The notes beneath the pieces are model-generated. The model was not told the DNA's origin. It did no database searches and saw nothing but the letters and a program-made list of their open reading frames with translations. 64,000 nt of DNA from Dichetophora obliterata. Its lineage: Eukaryota; Arthropoda; Insecta; Diptera; Sciomyzidae. This document shows positions 54,384 through 64,000 of the stretch, in pieces (within the stretch, counting starts at the first letter, position 1; the number at the start of each line of letters is the position of its first letter). A program made the translations under genes and the position numbers. The DNA lies in contig OY986438.1 in NCBI GenBank assembly GCA_963920525.1, forward strand, positions 186,850,388 through 186,914,387, read 5' to 3'.

Positions 54384-55667
54384 ATGGACGCACAGACACT
54401 GCAGGCGCTGTTAAACACCGCAATTGCAGCTGCCACTAGGCAGGTGAAACAGGACTTTCAAACAACAGTTGACGAACTGACATCCAGACTTGAACGAATA
54501 GAATCTCCTACGCAGGTTGAGGAATATAAGGAAATAACTATAGACCCAGAGGTGACGCCTTGTGAGGAATCATTAGATTTAATAAAATCTTTGCCCGAAT
54601 TTAACGGCGAGCAGATACGATACATCTCATGGCGACAAGCCGCGTTTACAGCATACAAGCTGTTTGAGTCATTTGAGGGTACGTCAAAGCACTACCAAGC
54701 CGTGGCTATAATCCGTAATAAAATTACCGGATCTGCCGATTCGGTTCTTTCTTCGTTTAATACGGTACTCAATTTTAGGGCTATTATTGCTCGGTAAGAT
54801 TTCACCTATGCTGACAAAAAACCAGTTCACATTTTGGAACAGGAAATGTCCACTTTACGGCAGGGTGGACAAAATATTTGTCAGTTTTATGATGAAGTTG
54901 AGCGCAAGCTCACACTTATCATCAACAAAGTGATTATGGCACATGACGGCGACAAATGCTTAATTAATTCTCTGTGCACAAAATACAGACAAGATGCGCT
55001 TAGAACATTTATATCTGGATTACGCAAACCAATGTGTGATATTTTGTTTTCATCTAAGCCAATAGATATGCCTTCAGCACTAGCGTTGGCCCAAGAGCTC
55101 GAGTCCAACCAAGCTCGATACGTGTTTGCAATATCGTTTAATAGAAATAGGGATCAACAAACGGAACACTACGGGTTCTCGAATTCTCCGCACTACCGCC
55201 GCTCCCAACCACAACCATTTCAGGCCCGTCACCCAATTCTTCCTAAACCTATTCCAATGGAGGTGGACTCCTCCTCTCGTTTCCGTCACAATAGGCCCAA
55301 TAATCAAATTAACTCCCACCAACAGAACAATAGATTTGCACCACCTGTAAACATTAATAACCGCATCCAAAACCGAGCACCTTTATTAACAAACAATCCC
55401 CCGAATTTTACTCCAGCTCACAAGAGGCCGTATGAATCCGACCAACAACATACGGCAAAGCAGCAACGAATTAATAACCTTTACCAACAAACAAATTTAT
55501 CACAGGAACCGAACCGGGATGAATCCCCGGAATACTTTGACTATGGCTCTCAGTATGAGAACGACACCACAAATGACACTTTCGAGGATCCTAATGAACA
55601 AAATCCAACAGACGAAGTAAATTTTTTAGGAGTATGTCCCTCCTCCCTTACGTGGAAAGAACCTTAG
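54384..55667 (+). pseudogene. gag: Errantivirus gag, interrupted by one in-frame stop
   Basis: Frame opens at MDAQTLQALLNTAIAAATRQ (54,384), contains IKSLPEFNGEQIRYISWRQA (capsid-like region of gypsy gag) and FISGLRKPMCDIL further on, and ends in a Gln/Asn/Pro-rich tail without a zinc knuckle. A TAA at 54,795-54,797 splits the frame into 137 and about 290 codons, all in one phase, so only that codon breaks it. Encodes the capsid precursor. Its 3' end overlaps pol in the -1 frame. Confidence 0.88.
55622..55628 (+). promoter_or_regulatory. -1 ribosomal frameshift heptamer TTTTTTA
   Basis: In gag phase the bases read T TTT TTA, the classical X-XXY-YYZ slippery heptamer (U UUU UUA). A -1 slip here enters the pol frame at 55,628, a few codons before the protease. 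It sits within the gag-pol overlap. Confidence 0.8.
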
Positions 55668-58600
55668 GAGGAAAGACATTAAAATTTTTAGTGGACACTG
55701 GTGCTGCTAAAAATTATATTAGGTACTTAGATGATCTGATAGCAGTAAAACCGGTAAACGAACCGTTTACCGTAAAATCCATACATGGAGCCAATAAAAT
55801 TACTCACAAATGCCTTTTAAACCTTTTTAATAGGAATTCAATATTTTATTTGCTTCCCGACTTACAAACATTCGACGGTATAATTGGATTTGATTTCTTA
55901 AAGGAGACTAATGCCACCCTAGATCTCAAAAAAGGGGTAATAAGTTACGACGGTAACCACGAACTATTGTTATACCTTTATTGCAAGAACGTTAATAATA
56001 TCTCACAACAACCTGAACCAGGAGTAATAGATATTTCCGCATTTATAAGTCAACATTCAGGGGTTTTCGCAGACCCTAACGATTTGCTTCCCTTTAATAC
56101 AAATGTCGTTGCGACCATCAGAACAATTAATAACGAACCAGTCTATGCAAAGTCATATCCCTATCCTATGGCTGCCTCTGAGTTCGTGAATAACGAATTA
56201 GCAGAACTGCTCGGAAAAGGAATAATAAGACCCTCACGATCCCCCTATAACAACCCTATATGGATCGTAGACAAAAAGGGTACAGACGAATCAGGCAGAC
56301 GAAAAATGCGTTTAGTTATTGATTTCCGCAAACTGAATGAAAAAACAATTTGCGACAAATACCCCATCCCGGACACTTCAATTATTTTGTCTAACCTAGG
56401 GAACTCAGTATTTTTCACAACCCTCGATTTAAAATCGGGATTCCACCAGATAAAACTGGCAGAGCATGACAGGGAAAAAACAGCTTTTGCCGTGAATAAC
56501 GGTAAATACGAATTTTGTCGCCTCCCTTTCGGTCTAAAGAATGCACCGAGCATTTTTCAGAGGACCATCGACGACATTCTTAGAGAGGATATAGGGAAAT
56601 GCTGTCATGTCTACATCGATGATGTGATAATTTTTTCCCGTACGAAAGAACAGCATGCTCTAGATATCAAAAAAATCTTAACAAAGCTATATAATGCAAA
56701 TATGAGGGTCTCTCGGGAGAAGTCAACATTTTTTAAAACGGAAGTAGAATTCCTAGGATTCACGGTATCCTCCCAAGGAATACGAACTTGTGCCGAGAAA
56801 GTAAAGGACATAGTTAACTACGAAACACCTAAGACACTTCGTGCGTTAAGATCTTTCCTTGGATTATCCGGGTACTACAGACGCTTCGTCAAGGATTACG
56901 CCCAAATTGCTAAGCCAATGACAAAGTATCTTCGTGGTGATAACGGCCACATACGTGCAAATCAGTCAAAAAATATTATAATTCAACTAGACGATGAAGC
57001 ACTTCAAGCTTTCGACAAACTTAAAAGGATTTTAGCCTCAGAAGACGTTTTGCTCCTATACCCCGACTTTCAACAACCTTTCGATCTTACAACCGACGCC
57101 TCATCATTTGCCATAGGAGCCGTTCTTTCCCAGAATGGCAGACCTATTACTATGGTTTCGCGAACGCTATCTACAACCGAAGAACACTACGCTACCAACG
57201 AGCGTGAGCTTCTGGCGATAGTTTGGGCAATTAAAAAATTACGAAATTACCTATATGGAGCTCGGAAGTTGAATATTTACACAGACCACCAGCCCTTGAC
57301 ATTCGCCATATCGGACAGAAACCCTAATGCGAAAATTAAAAGATGGCGAGCTTTCATAGAGGAATTCTCGCCTACCTTTTTTTACAAACCGGGTAAAGAA
57401 AATCTTGTTGCCGACGCTTTGTCCAGACAACATATTAATGCTCTTGACCAAACCTCTAACACCTCCACCGCAACCGAACATAGTGAAGAATCACTTTCAT
57501 ATGTGGTACAAACCATTAAAAACCCGATCAACTGTTTTAAAAACCAAATAATCATAAACGAAGGCGTTGAAAACAAAAAAACGACAAAAATTATCTTCAG
57601 AAATCAAATAAGACATACAATCACGTTCTTACGAACTCCTCATGAAGCCATTAATCCCGACGTTGTCAATGCTATTTACTGCGAGCTACCTGTCTTAGCT
57701 CGGATACAGAATAACATTATTAAGTTATTCCCATCCGTTAAATTTCGGCACACAAATCAAATGGTAATAGACGTTTTTAACCTAGATGACCAAATAGAAA
57801 TAATTACAACCGAACATAATCGAGCACATAGATGTGCACGCGAGAACACGCAACAGATCTTAAAAGACTATTACTTTCCCACACTGAGGCACAAAATCAA
57901 GGAAGTAATTTCAAATTGTAAAATATGCCGTGAGGGGAAATATCAAAGACATCCCATCAGGCCAAAAATAGGAAAAACACCCATCCCATCCCACCCTGGC
58001 CAACTTCTTCACGTGGACATTTATTCCACTGATAAAAAATATTTTCTCACATGCCTTGATAAATTCTCTAAATTTGCAATAGTAATTCCAATAGATTCCA
58101 GAGCAATAACTGACATAAAAGAACCTCTTTTGCAAATGCTTAATTTTTTCAAAGAAACTAAAACAATAACGTGTGATAACGAAAAATCCCTTAATTCAGA
58201 AACAATAAAGTCAATACTAAAAAATCACTTTAATGTTGATATCTTTACAACACCACCGTTCCATAGCACAACAAACGAACAGGTGGAAAGATTTCAAAGC
58301 ACCTTGTCGGAAATAGCAAGGTGTACGAAACTGGAACAAAATATTATTGACACTTCAGAGCTGATTCTGCTAGCAACAACGAAATATAATAAAACAGTTC
58401 ACTCGGTTACAGGTCATAGGCCTATTGATATAATCCATGCAATACCTCCCTCACTAAAAAACGAGATAATAGGAAAAATTACTCAAGCTCAACTCCTAGA
58501 AATCAAGAGGCACAATAGAAACAAATACACTAGAACCTTTTACCCTGGGGATAAGGTTTACGTTAAAACCAATAAAAGGATAGGGAACAAATTTACAAAG

Positions 58601-58687
58601 CTCTATATAGAAAAAGTTGTAGAAAAGGACCTGGGAACTACCCTTTTAATTAATGGTAAAAAAATTCACAAGAATAATATAAGGTAA
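55634..58687 (+). CDS. pol: Errantivirus pol polyprotein: protease, RT, RNase H, integrase
   Basis: 1,017 codons from the first ATG; the true frame is entered upstream by -1 frameshift. Domains: aspartic protease (FLVDTGA, D21), reverse transcriptase 180-350 (LVIDFRKLNE, FTTLDLKSGFHQI, RLPFGLKNAP, YIDDVIIF at 327-334), RNase H about 470-600 (TTDASSFAIGAVLSQ, YTDHQPL). Integrase follows, with a zinc site (H...H...CKICRE near 720-770) and DDE core (HVDIYS, TCDNEKSLNS, NEQVERFQ). Catalytic residues are all present and no break is seen. It copies the RNA genome and inserts the cDNA. The overlapping gag frame ends at 55,667. Confidence 0.93.
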   Translation: MSLLPYVERTLGGKTLKFLVDTGAAKNYIRYLDDLIAVKPVNEPFTVKSIHGANKITHKCLLNLFNRNSIFYLLPDLQTFDGIIGFDFLKETNATLDLKKGVISYDGNHELLLYLYCKNVNNISQQPEPGVIDISAFISQHSGVFADPNDLLPFNTNVVATIRTINNEPVYAKSYPYPMAASEFVNNELAELLGKGIIRPSRSPYNNPIWIVDKKGTDESGRRKMRLVIDFRKLNEKTICDKYPIPDTSIILSNLGNSVFFTTLDLKSGFHQIKLAEHDREKTAFAVNNGKYEFCRLPFGLKNAPSIFQRTIDDILREDIGKCCHVYIDDVIIFSRTKEQHALDIKKILTKLYNANMRVSREKSTFFKTEVEFLGFTVSSQGIRTCAEKVKDIVNYETPKTLRALRSFLGLSGYYRRFVKDYAQIAKPMTKYLRGDNGHIRANQSKNIIIQLDDEALQAFDKLKRILASEDVLLLYPDFQQPFDLTTDASSFAIGAVLSQNGRPITMVSRTLSTTEEHYATNERELLAIVWAIKKLRNYLYGARKLNIYTDHQPLTFAISDRNPNAKIKRWRAFIEEFSPTFFYKPGKENLVADALSRQHINALDQTSNTSTATEHSEESLSYVVQTIKNPINCFKNQIIINEGVENKKTTKIIFRNQIRHTITFLRTPHEAINPDVVNAIYCELPVLARIQNNIIKLFPSVKFRHTNQMVIDVFNLDDQIEIITTEHNRAHRCARENTQQILKDYYFPTLRHKIKEVISNCKICREGKYQRHPIRPKIGKTPIPSHPGQLLHVDIYSTDKKYFLTCLDKFSKFAIVIPIDSRAITDIKEPLLQMLNFFKETKTITCDNEKSLNSETIKSILKNHFNVDIFTTPPFHSTTNEQVERFQSTLSEIARCTKLEQNIIDTSELILLATTKYNKTVHSVTGHRPIDIIHAIPPSLKNEIIGKITQAQLLEIKRHNRNKYTRTFYPGDKVYVKTNKRIGNKFTKLYIEKVVEKDLGTTLLINGKKIHKNNIR

Positions 58688-58688
58688 T

Positions 58689-58706
58689 TTTTTTTTGTAA
58701 TTTCAG
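58689..58706 (+). promoter_or_regulatory. Splice acceptor for env subgenomic mRNA
   Basis: A T run followed by GTAATTTCAG ends at 58,706, 19 bases past the pol stop. The env frame is open directly from this point, before its first ATG at 58,840, so env is best explained as spliced from an upstream donor, as in other errantiviruses. Confidence 0.7.
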
Positions 58707-59934
58707 CCTCTTTGTACTGACAGTAGCTCAAACGACGCGTGCCAAACTTCTTAATTACACAGATTCGTACTACATCCCAATAACGGATGGAACAGTTGCC
58801 ACCTATGATCGCTACGACTTTATACTACATAGCACAAATATGACTAGTTACGAAAACATAGCCCTTGACACCGAAGACTTACTCCATCACTTTACACAGT
58901 CTCACATGAGGGATCTACTAAAGACTGATGTCGACCAGATTTTTAATCTTCTAAATGCACTCAAAATTCACCATCGACAGTCACGGGGCATAAATATTTT
59001 GGGAACCGCGTTGAAGTACATTGCTGGTACCCCTGATTTCGACGACTTCAACGAAGTAGCCACTAAAGAAGAAGCCTTGATAGAAGCTAATGAGAGACAA
59101 GTAGTGATAAACACCAAAATGCAAATTAGAATCAATCAACTAACAGAAACGGTGACCGAACTGCTAAAAGTGACCAAGAGAAAAGAAATTAATACTGCAA
59201 ATTTATTCGAACTGATTAATGCAAGAAACAAAGCGATTATAATAAGTATTGAGGATATTATCTACTCAGTGACTTTAGGAAAATTAAATGTAATAAACCC
59301 TATAATTCTTGATAGCAGTGAAATACAGAATTTATTAGTTGCGGAGCACTTCGCAAATATAAGCGTTACTGATATTTTAAATGTTTCAAAATTAAAAATT
59401 CTTCAAGATAGTAATAGTATCCATTTTGTTATTAAATACCCAAAAATCAAAAAGATATGTAGTAGACTTAAGATCTTACCAGTAGTACGTAATCATAAAA
59501 TTCTGCTGCTAGAAACAAACACTGTAGCAGAAGTGCGAGAAGGAAATGGTTCATTAATTTCAGTGCGCGGGACATTCGTTGTAACATTTGAAGAAAAAAT
59601 AACCATCAATGAAACCACCTACACCAATTGGAGAAAACTCAGTCAATTACACCCCGAACCTGCATCAGCCCAATTCGTCAATATAACAGAACATAGGACA
59701 CTGCTATCACTTCCATATCTGCATGAGTTAAACATAAAAAACATTGACCACATCGCTAACCTGAAACAACTTATTCATAATAAATCTACGCAATGGCTCG
59801 TCATTTTCATCTTCTCTATGGGAACGGTAATAGTAATTTTAATAGGCCTGCTAGTCGCAAGACGGCGTCAGGAAGCTAATAATGCCATAGCCTTAGAAAG
59901 AGTTCTTACGGGAACCGAGGACGGCTCCTCTTAA
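58707..59934 (+). CDS. env: Errantivirus envelope glycoprotein (spliced exon)
   Basis: Open from the acceptor; 364 codons follow the first internal ATG (58,840). The exon begins with a hydrophobic segment (LFVLTVAQTTRA) that would be the signal peptide end, then LLNYTDSYYIPITDGT. A basic RQSR precedes GINILGTALKYIAGT, the conserved site and hydrophobic stretch of errantivirus env. A long helical middle follows; near the C-terminus WLVIFIFSMGTVIVILIGLL is a transmembrane helix with a short basic cytoplasmic tail. No frame break. Family role: membrane glycoprotein that may allow transfer between cells. The 5' coding exon is not identified. Confidence 0.85.
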
Positions 59935-59944
59935 AGGGGGGAGC
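59933..59944 (+). other. Polypurine tract
   Basis: AAAGGGGGGAGC lies immediately before the 3' LTR, the expected plus-strand priming site. Confidence 0.85.
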
Positions 59945-60393
59945 AGTTAACACACGCATCCGCTCTAATTGTAATTCGAGTACGGTACGTGACGTTTTCG
60001 CGATTCTGTCGCGCATAACGTTCCCACACTGACAAACGCTGAGTTAGCACCAAACAACAACATCAACAGCGGAGTCAAAGCAATAGCAGCAATAACAACA
60101 ACAACAACAACAATAGCACACAGTGCAGCGACTACACTAATGGCAATCACAACAACAATAATAGCGACGACAATAACAATAGCATAGCGACGATGTCAGC
60201 AACAGCGGGAAGAGCAAAGCAATAGTAAAAATAAGCTAAAATAACAAGCAGTAGTTTTTGGGTATTTTAAGTTCAATTTATTTCTTGTATTAGTTAGTCT
60301 TACTCGACGTTATAAAAGAGAAACACCGGCACATAGTGCCGATAATAAAGAATTTGTTTTTAAAAAATCAAAATCATTACATTCATTTTAACT
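59945..60393 (+). repeat. Errantivirus 3' LTR (449 bp)
   Basis: Identical to the 5' LTR except for one base. Ends TTTTAACT followed by the TATA duplication. Confidence 0.95.
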
Positions 60394-60397
60394 TATA

Positions 60398-60735
60398 CGT
60401 TGTTAGGCGGTCTTCTTCGGTATGTCTTCAAATTCGGTAACTGATAAGCTGGGAGGAGCATAACAACTGTAAAAGTGTACTCCGTTTATTTTGGCATAAC
60501 AAATACTTCGTGCTGTCTATGAGCACTCTGTTCAATTGGAAGCGTTCCACAGGCCCTTTCCCTATTTTTTCCGCCGTCAAGTTTCCATTTCTTTCCGGGT
60601 TTTTGAGCTGCTCGCTGATTACAACTACATCTGCTTTGCGTTCTCAAGCAGTCTGTTAAATAAGATCCTGAGCAGCCTCGCAGTGGTTATAGTTTATTGT
60701 ATACACTTAAACATTTTTCTGAGCCATTGGGACAA
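60398..60735 (-). mobile_element. R1-like LINE fragment, part 1 (start of endonuclease domain)
   Basis: Minus-strand conceptual fragments INYNHCEAAQDL, RKADVVVISEQLKNP and KINGVHFYSCYAPPSLSVTE are the N-terminal endonuclease motifs of R1-clade LINEs, in order but with stops and frame changes. The element continues beyond the errantivirus at 52,870. Its upstream boundary is near 60,735. Confidence 0.8.
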
Positions 60736-60834
60736 ATTAATAAATCGAGTTGAGTGGAGTGAACCTAGCTTTTGAAAAAATTGCAGTAAGTTTACCCAAT
60801 CTTAATTTTAAAGTTTAATACCATATTTAAATCC

Positions 60835-61148
60835 GCATTTTGATAAATGTTCCATCATGTGTTGAACGTCTTCTTTCTTTTGAGTTTTGGCAGCCGGTGG
60901 TTGTGATTTGTTAAACAAAATCTTGTGGTACTTTTGCAACAATTTCACAAAAACAACGTCTTAATTTTCATTTGAAGAACCTTCAGGATCTTCATTAAAC
61001 ATTTCCTTATCTTGAACTTCACCAAGTTCTAGCGCTGTGTTTTCATCAAGTACTACATTGAAACCAAAAAACACACATGAACAAAAATGTTGTATACTTT
61101 ATAGCGTATTTATTACTTACTTGGAATGTCTTCAATAATGACATCCAT
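60835..61148 (-). pseudogene. Small two-exon ORF relic, possibly Myb/SANT- or MADF-like
   Basis: Exon 1 (61,121-61,148) reads MDVIIEDIP, then a 68-bp intron with GTAAGT donor and a TTTCAATGTAG acceptor. Exon 2 from 61,052 continues in frame as LDENTALELGEVQDKEMFNE, then DPEGSSNEN and a TAA at 60,961-60,963. Past the stop the same frame stays open: VVFVKLLQKYHKILFNKSQ, a stretch resembling the first helices of a Myb/SANT or MADF domain. AGTGGAGTGA at about 60,755 and its inverse TCACTCCACT at 61,303 could be ends of a host element. The coding reading is an inference. Confidence 0.4.
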
Positions 61149-61539
61149 TTTAATATAAACAAAAATTTTTAAAAATGTAACGTATTTTGTCGAATGACAC
61201 AAAAGAATTGTTTACTGAAAAACCAATTTGGCTGCTGACATAAGTGAGCACTCAAATGATGTGTTTTCTTACCTCAGAGTGGAGTTTATTTAATATGGAT
61301 TCCTCACTCCACTTAACTAACATCGCAAACTCAAATGCACACTGAAGCACTTCACTCCTCTCGTTCACTCAGTTTTTATTAATACGTCCCATTTTCATCG
61401 ATTTTTTTATATTCCATTCCTATTTAAACCATATTTAAACTAAACCAATTTTTATGAAATTTTCAGGGAAACCGAAGCAAAGTCTTGAGAGTGTTCCTGT
61501 GAAGTCTAGTGATGATTTTAAAATGGAGCCTGCCACCTA

Positions 61540-61830
61540 AAATAGACCATAAATTTTCGATATCGAATAGATTTGGAATTATAGGTAGCACAGCATCGGA
61601 TTTTGGTATTCGACCTCAATTAACTCATACAATTTCACTTATAGTATTTTATAAGCGATGAAAAAGGGGGCGTGGCACCTATCATACAACCCAAATTTGC
61701 GATATCGAAAGCTTTGGAGTTATAGGTCCCACAGTCTCAAAATTCAGTATTCGACCTTAATTTACACATGCAATCTCAGTGATAACATTTTATGGTCGTT
61801 GGACAAGGGGCTTGGCAGCAAAGTACCCTG
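61540..61830. repeat. Dispersed ~150-bp-period repeat, related to 10,908-11,140
   Basis: CGATATCGAATAGATTTGGA and CGATATCGAAAGCTTTGGAG start near 61,548 and 61,699; both are followed by TTATAGGT, CACAG and GTATTCGACCT. The word order matches the repeat near 11 kb, including ATTTTATGG(G/T)CGTT(A/G)GACAAGGGG. Confidence 0.65.
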
Positions 61831-61956
61831 TTTAAGCTAATTAATATATAAAATTTTAAATCTACTATTAAAATAATCATTGCCACTAGCGTAATAATTC
61901 AGATTTCCATTGCCACTGTCATTGCATTGCCCTTATCATTATCACTATTACTACTA

Positions 61957-63216
61957 AAGGGTGTTTTTTATAAAGTGATACATCTTTGAGTTGGCATCAC
62001 TGCTTTATTTGATCACCCATTTAATAGCTGATAGTTGCTTTTTGTTTACTTTGCTTTGACATTTAATTATAAATTGACTTTTACCAGAGCAACGCTTGCA
62101 AGTTGTGGACATTTTTAATCAAAAAAATGGTTCTGTTCGTCAAACTTATCTTGCACTTCGTCCATTTAATGAAATACATAATCGTCCTTCAGAGCTGCTA
62201 ATTCGAAGAACAATATTTCGTTTTCGGACCACATTTACTGTTACTGATAATGTGAATCCCGTAAGATGCCGAACAGTGCGCACTGAAGAATCTGTAGCCG
62301 CTGTTGTGTCCTTCCACTTTATGGAAGATTTTACGAAAAGATCTTGGCTTAGAATCTTTCAAGATTCAACTTGTGCAGGAATTAAAGCCAAACGACCATC
62401 GTATGCGCCGCCAATTCGGCGAATGGGCTGAAGCACAAATTGATATTGATTTTGAATTTCCCAGTTTGAAGCCCATTTTTGGTTGAATGGGTACGTAAAT
62501 AAATAGATAGAATTGTCGTATTTGGAGTGAGGAAAAACCACAAGCTTTTGTCGAAACACCATTACATCCACAGAAAATTACTGTTTGGTGCGCTTAATGG
62601 GCTGGCGGAGTCATTGGCCCATATGTCTTCAAAAACGATGATGGTCAGAATGTTACTGTCAATGGTGAACGGTATAGGAACATGATTCGAAGTTTTTTCG
62701 TACCTCAATTAGCTGGTATTAATCTTGCTGATATGCGGTTCCAACAGGACGGAGCCACATGCCACACAGCGGGCGCTACAATTGATTTACTCAAGGAAAC
62801 TTTTGATGCAAAAATAATTTCACGAAATGGCCCAATTAATTAGCCCCCAAGATTGTGTGATTTAACCCCATTGGATTTTTTTCTTTGGGGTTATGTAAAA
62901 TAATTTGTCTACGTCGATAAACCACAAACACCTGGACATACACAAACAATTGAACACCTGGAAATCAACATTCGAAGAGTTTTCGGCGAGATACGGCCGC
63001 AAATGCTGCAAAAAGTTTGTGAAAATTGGTGTTCCAGATTGCGCCTTGTACGCGCCAGCCGTGGCAACCACATGAACGAAATCATATTTAATGATTTCAA
63101 AACATTAATGTCATAAAATTTTCTATCCAATAAAGCTCATTTTATTGATATTAAAAATACATTACTATGTTTTATTATGATTTAAACTTGTATCACTCTA
63201 TAAAAAACACCCCCTC
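61957..63216 (+). mobile_element. Mariner (DD41D type), full length, dead
   Basis: TA at 61,955-61,956 and 63,217-63,218 flank ends GGGTGTTTTTTATAAAGTGA and, inverted, GGGTGTTTTTTATAGAGTGA (one mismatch over about 24 bp, with a 2-bp length difference at the very end). 1,260 bp is normal for a mariner. The transposase lies in plus orientation and is heavily mutated. Confidence 0.85.
62090..63115 (+). pseudogene. Mariner transposase, broken
   Basis: Recognisable in changing frames: LGLESFKIQLVQELKPNDHR and MRRQFGEWAE, PLHPQKITVWCA, GGVIGPYVFKNDDG, VTVNGERYRNMI, MRFQQDGATCHT (second Asp), ISRNGPIN, CDLTPLDFFLWGYVK (third Asp), ENWCSRLRLVRASRG. The second-to-third Asp spacing is 41 residues. The first catalytic site (usually SDEAHF) reads as a degraded QFEAHF. 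Multiple stops (for example after PIN at about 62,841) and frame changes. Differs from the mariner at 34,389, so the two are separate subfamilies. Confidence 0.85.
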
Positions 63217-63299
63217 TACCAATACCCATACCATTAACATTCCCATGAATAGAATGATAAGATGTAGTATCAAAATCAATAATTTATACGGTAAATAGA

Positions 63300-64000
63300 A
63301 CTTCTTAAACATTAATTATTTTCTGAATTTTAATTTATATTTTCTGAATTTCAGTAAATCTTTTTTTAATTTCAATTGATCTTCTCTGAATTTTAAATGG
63401 ATTCATTGAAATTCAATTGATCTTTTCTGAGTTTAAAATATAATTTTTGATTTTCAATGCATCATTTTTAAATTTTTATTCATCTTTTCTGAATTTCAAT
63501 TGACCTTTTCTGAATTTCAATTGATCTCTTCTACAATTTATTTAATATTTTCGGAATATCAATTGGTTTTTTCCGAATTTCATTAAAAATTTCTGATGTT
63601 CAATTGATTTTAACAGCCCTATTCTGGAAAATTGATAATAGTCAACCAGTATTTTTATTATTTGTTTGTGTTTGTTGTAATTTTTTATTTCAAAACAAAA
63701 TCTTAAGCTCAAAAAACAACATTTTTTAATGAAATTGTCAATATCTGAAAAGTAGTTGATAATTTTTATCAACATTTATTATTTTTGAGCTTCAAATTTT
63801 GTTTTGAAATAAAAAAATTACAACAAACACAAACAAACAATAAAAATACTGGTTGACTATTATCAAGTTTCCAGAATAGGGCTGTAAATTTCAAATGTAA
63901 TTTCTACAATTGAATTTATCTAACCTGAGTTGAAATTTTGTTTATTTTTAAATTCAATTGATATTTTTTGAGTATCAATTGGTTTTTCCTCAATTTAATA
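63300..64000. repeat. Degenerate TTTTCTGAATTTCAATTGAT repeat array
   Basis: The phrase is repeated with drift from 63,310 to 63,612 and resumes after the hairpin element to the window edge. It is the reverse complement of the array at 44,981-45,390. Confidence 0.65.
63614..63884. mobile_element. Long-hairpin MITE (about 110-bp arms)
   Basis: CAGCCCTATTCTGGAAA at the left and its inverse TTTCCAGAATAGGGCTG at the right begin arms of about 110 bp that pair with only a few mismatches (through TAGTCAACCAGTATTTTTAT and CAAACACAAACAAAC words). A ~50-bp centre remains. TAA flanks both sides (63,611-63,613 and 63,885-63,887), a possible TWA-type duplication as in PIF/Harbinger, though TA cannot be excluded. 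It sits inside the AATTGAAA-type array. Confidence 0.75.

Larger units (their letters stand above)
52875..60393 (+). mobile_element. Errantivirus (gypsy-group LTR retrotransposon with env)
   Basis: 7,519 bp flanked by TATA (52,871-52,874 and 60,394-60,397), the usual gypsy-group target. Two 449-bp LTRs (AGTTAAC...TTTTAACT) differ at one site. A tRNA-Lys primer site, gag, pol, env and a purine tract are all in order. The insertion lies in the R1-like LINE. One in-frame stop breaks gag; pol and env are open. The near-identical LTRs mean insertion was very recent. Confidence 0.95.

Noticed and set aside
58707..59934. Env as a cellular gene captured next to pol
   Set aside because: Position between pol and the purine tract, splice acceptor and domain order are those of an ordinary errantivirus env.

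Overview
The window is AT-rich eukaryotic DNA, almost certainly from a higher (cyclorrhaphan) fly. The grounds are the transposon mix (R1-like and LOA-like LINEs, a gypsy/errantivirus, DD41D mariners, Transib, piggyBac, hAT), short introns of 60-76 bp with GTAAGT/GTGAGT donors, and dispersed repeats of the 'GGGGTATATTAATTTTGTCA ... GCCATGTCC(A/G)TCTGTCC' type common in flies. Only one probable host gene is visible: a coding exon of a secreted Gln/Pro-rich protein (minus strand, 1693-2579) with a ~350-bp tandem repeat array just inside its downstream intron. No rRNA gene, functional tRNA gene, CRISPR array or operon-like cluster is seen; the rest is intergenic or intronic DNA filled with transposons, many nested.

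Layout: 1-1620 tandem repeats; 1693-2705 host exon; 2706-6960 noncoding with old repeats; 6961-9675 an apparently intact piggyBac-like element (TTAA duplications, perfect 18-bp ends, 624-aa transposase with its DDD triad); 9687-22400 a dense field of small nonautonomous elements (TTAA, TA and hAT types), tRNA-like SINE pieces and LINE scraps; 22.5-25.6 kb a decayed jockey/CR1-type LINE; 25,884-29,218 a Transib (RAG1-related) element inserted in an older transposon ORF; 34.4-35.3 kb a deleted mariner; 36,254-42,661 a second Transib carrying a nested DDE/RNase-H-like element (39,141-42,275) with palindromic subterminal repeats; 45.6-46.7 kb a Tc1 fossil; 46.7-60.7 kb an R1-like LINE split by a LOA-like LINE (47,280-52,719) and by an errantivirus (52,875-60,393, LTRs differing at one base in 449); 61,957-63,216 a mariner fossil; 63.3-64 kb an AATTGAAA-type repeat with a long hairpin element.

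The most notable signal is at the Transib ends. The first copy has ends that read as a V(D)J-like signal pair: CACAGTG + 23-bp spacer + CCAAAAATA on one side and CACTGTG + 12-bp spacer + CCAAAAATG on the other, flanked by a CGACG duplication. The second, different Transib is 23/23 with a CATCG duplication. Both transposase relics keep the acidic residues expected of the RAG1/Transib core. Coordinates of element ends come from matching inverted ends and target duplications by eye; family names come from motif recognition without database searches.
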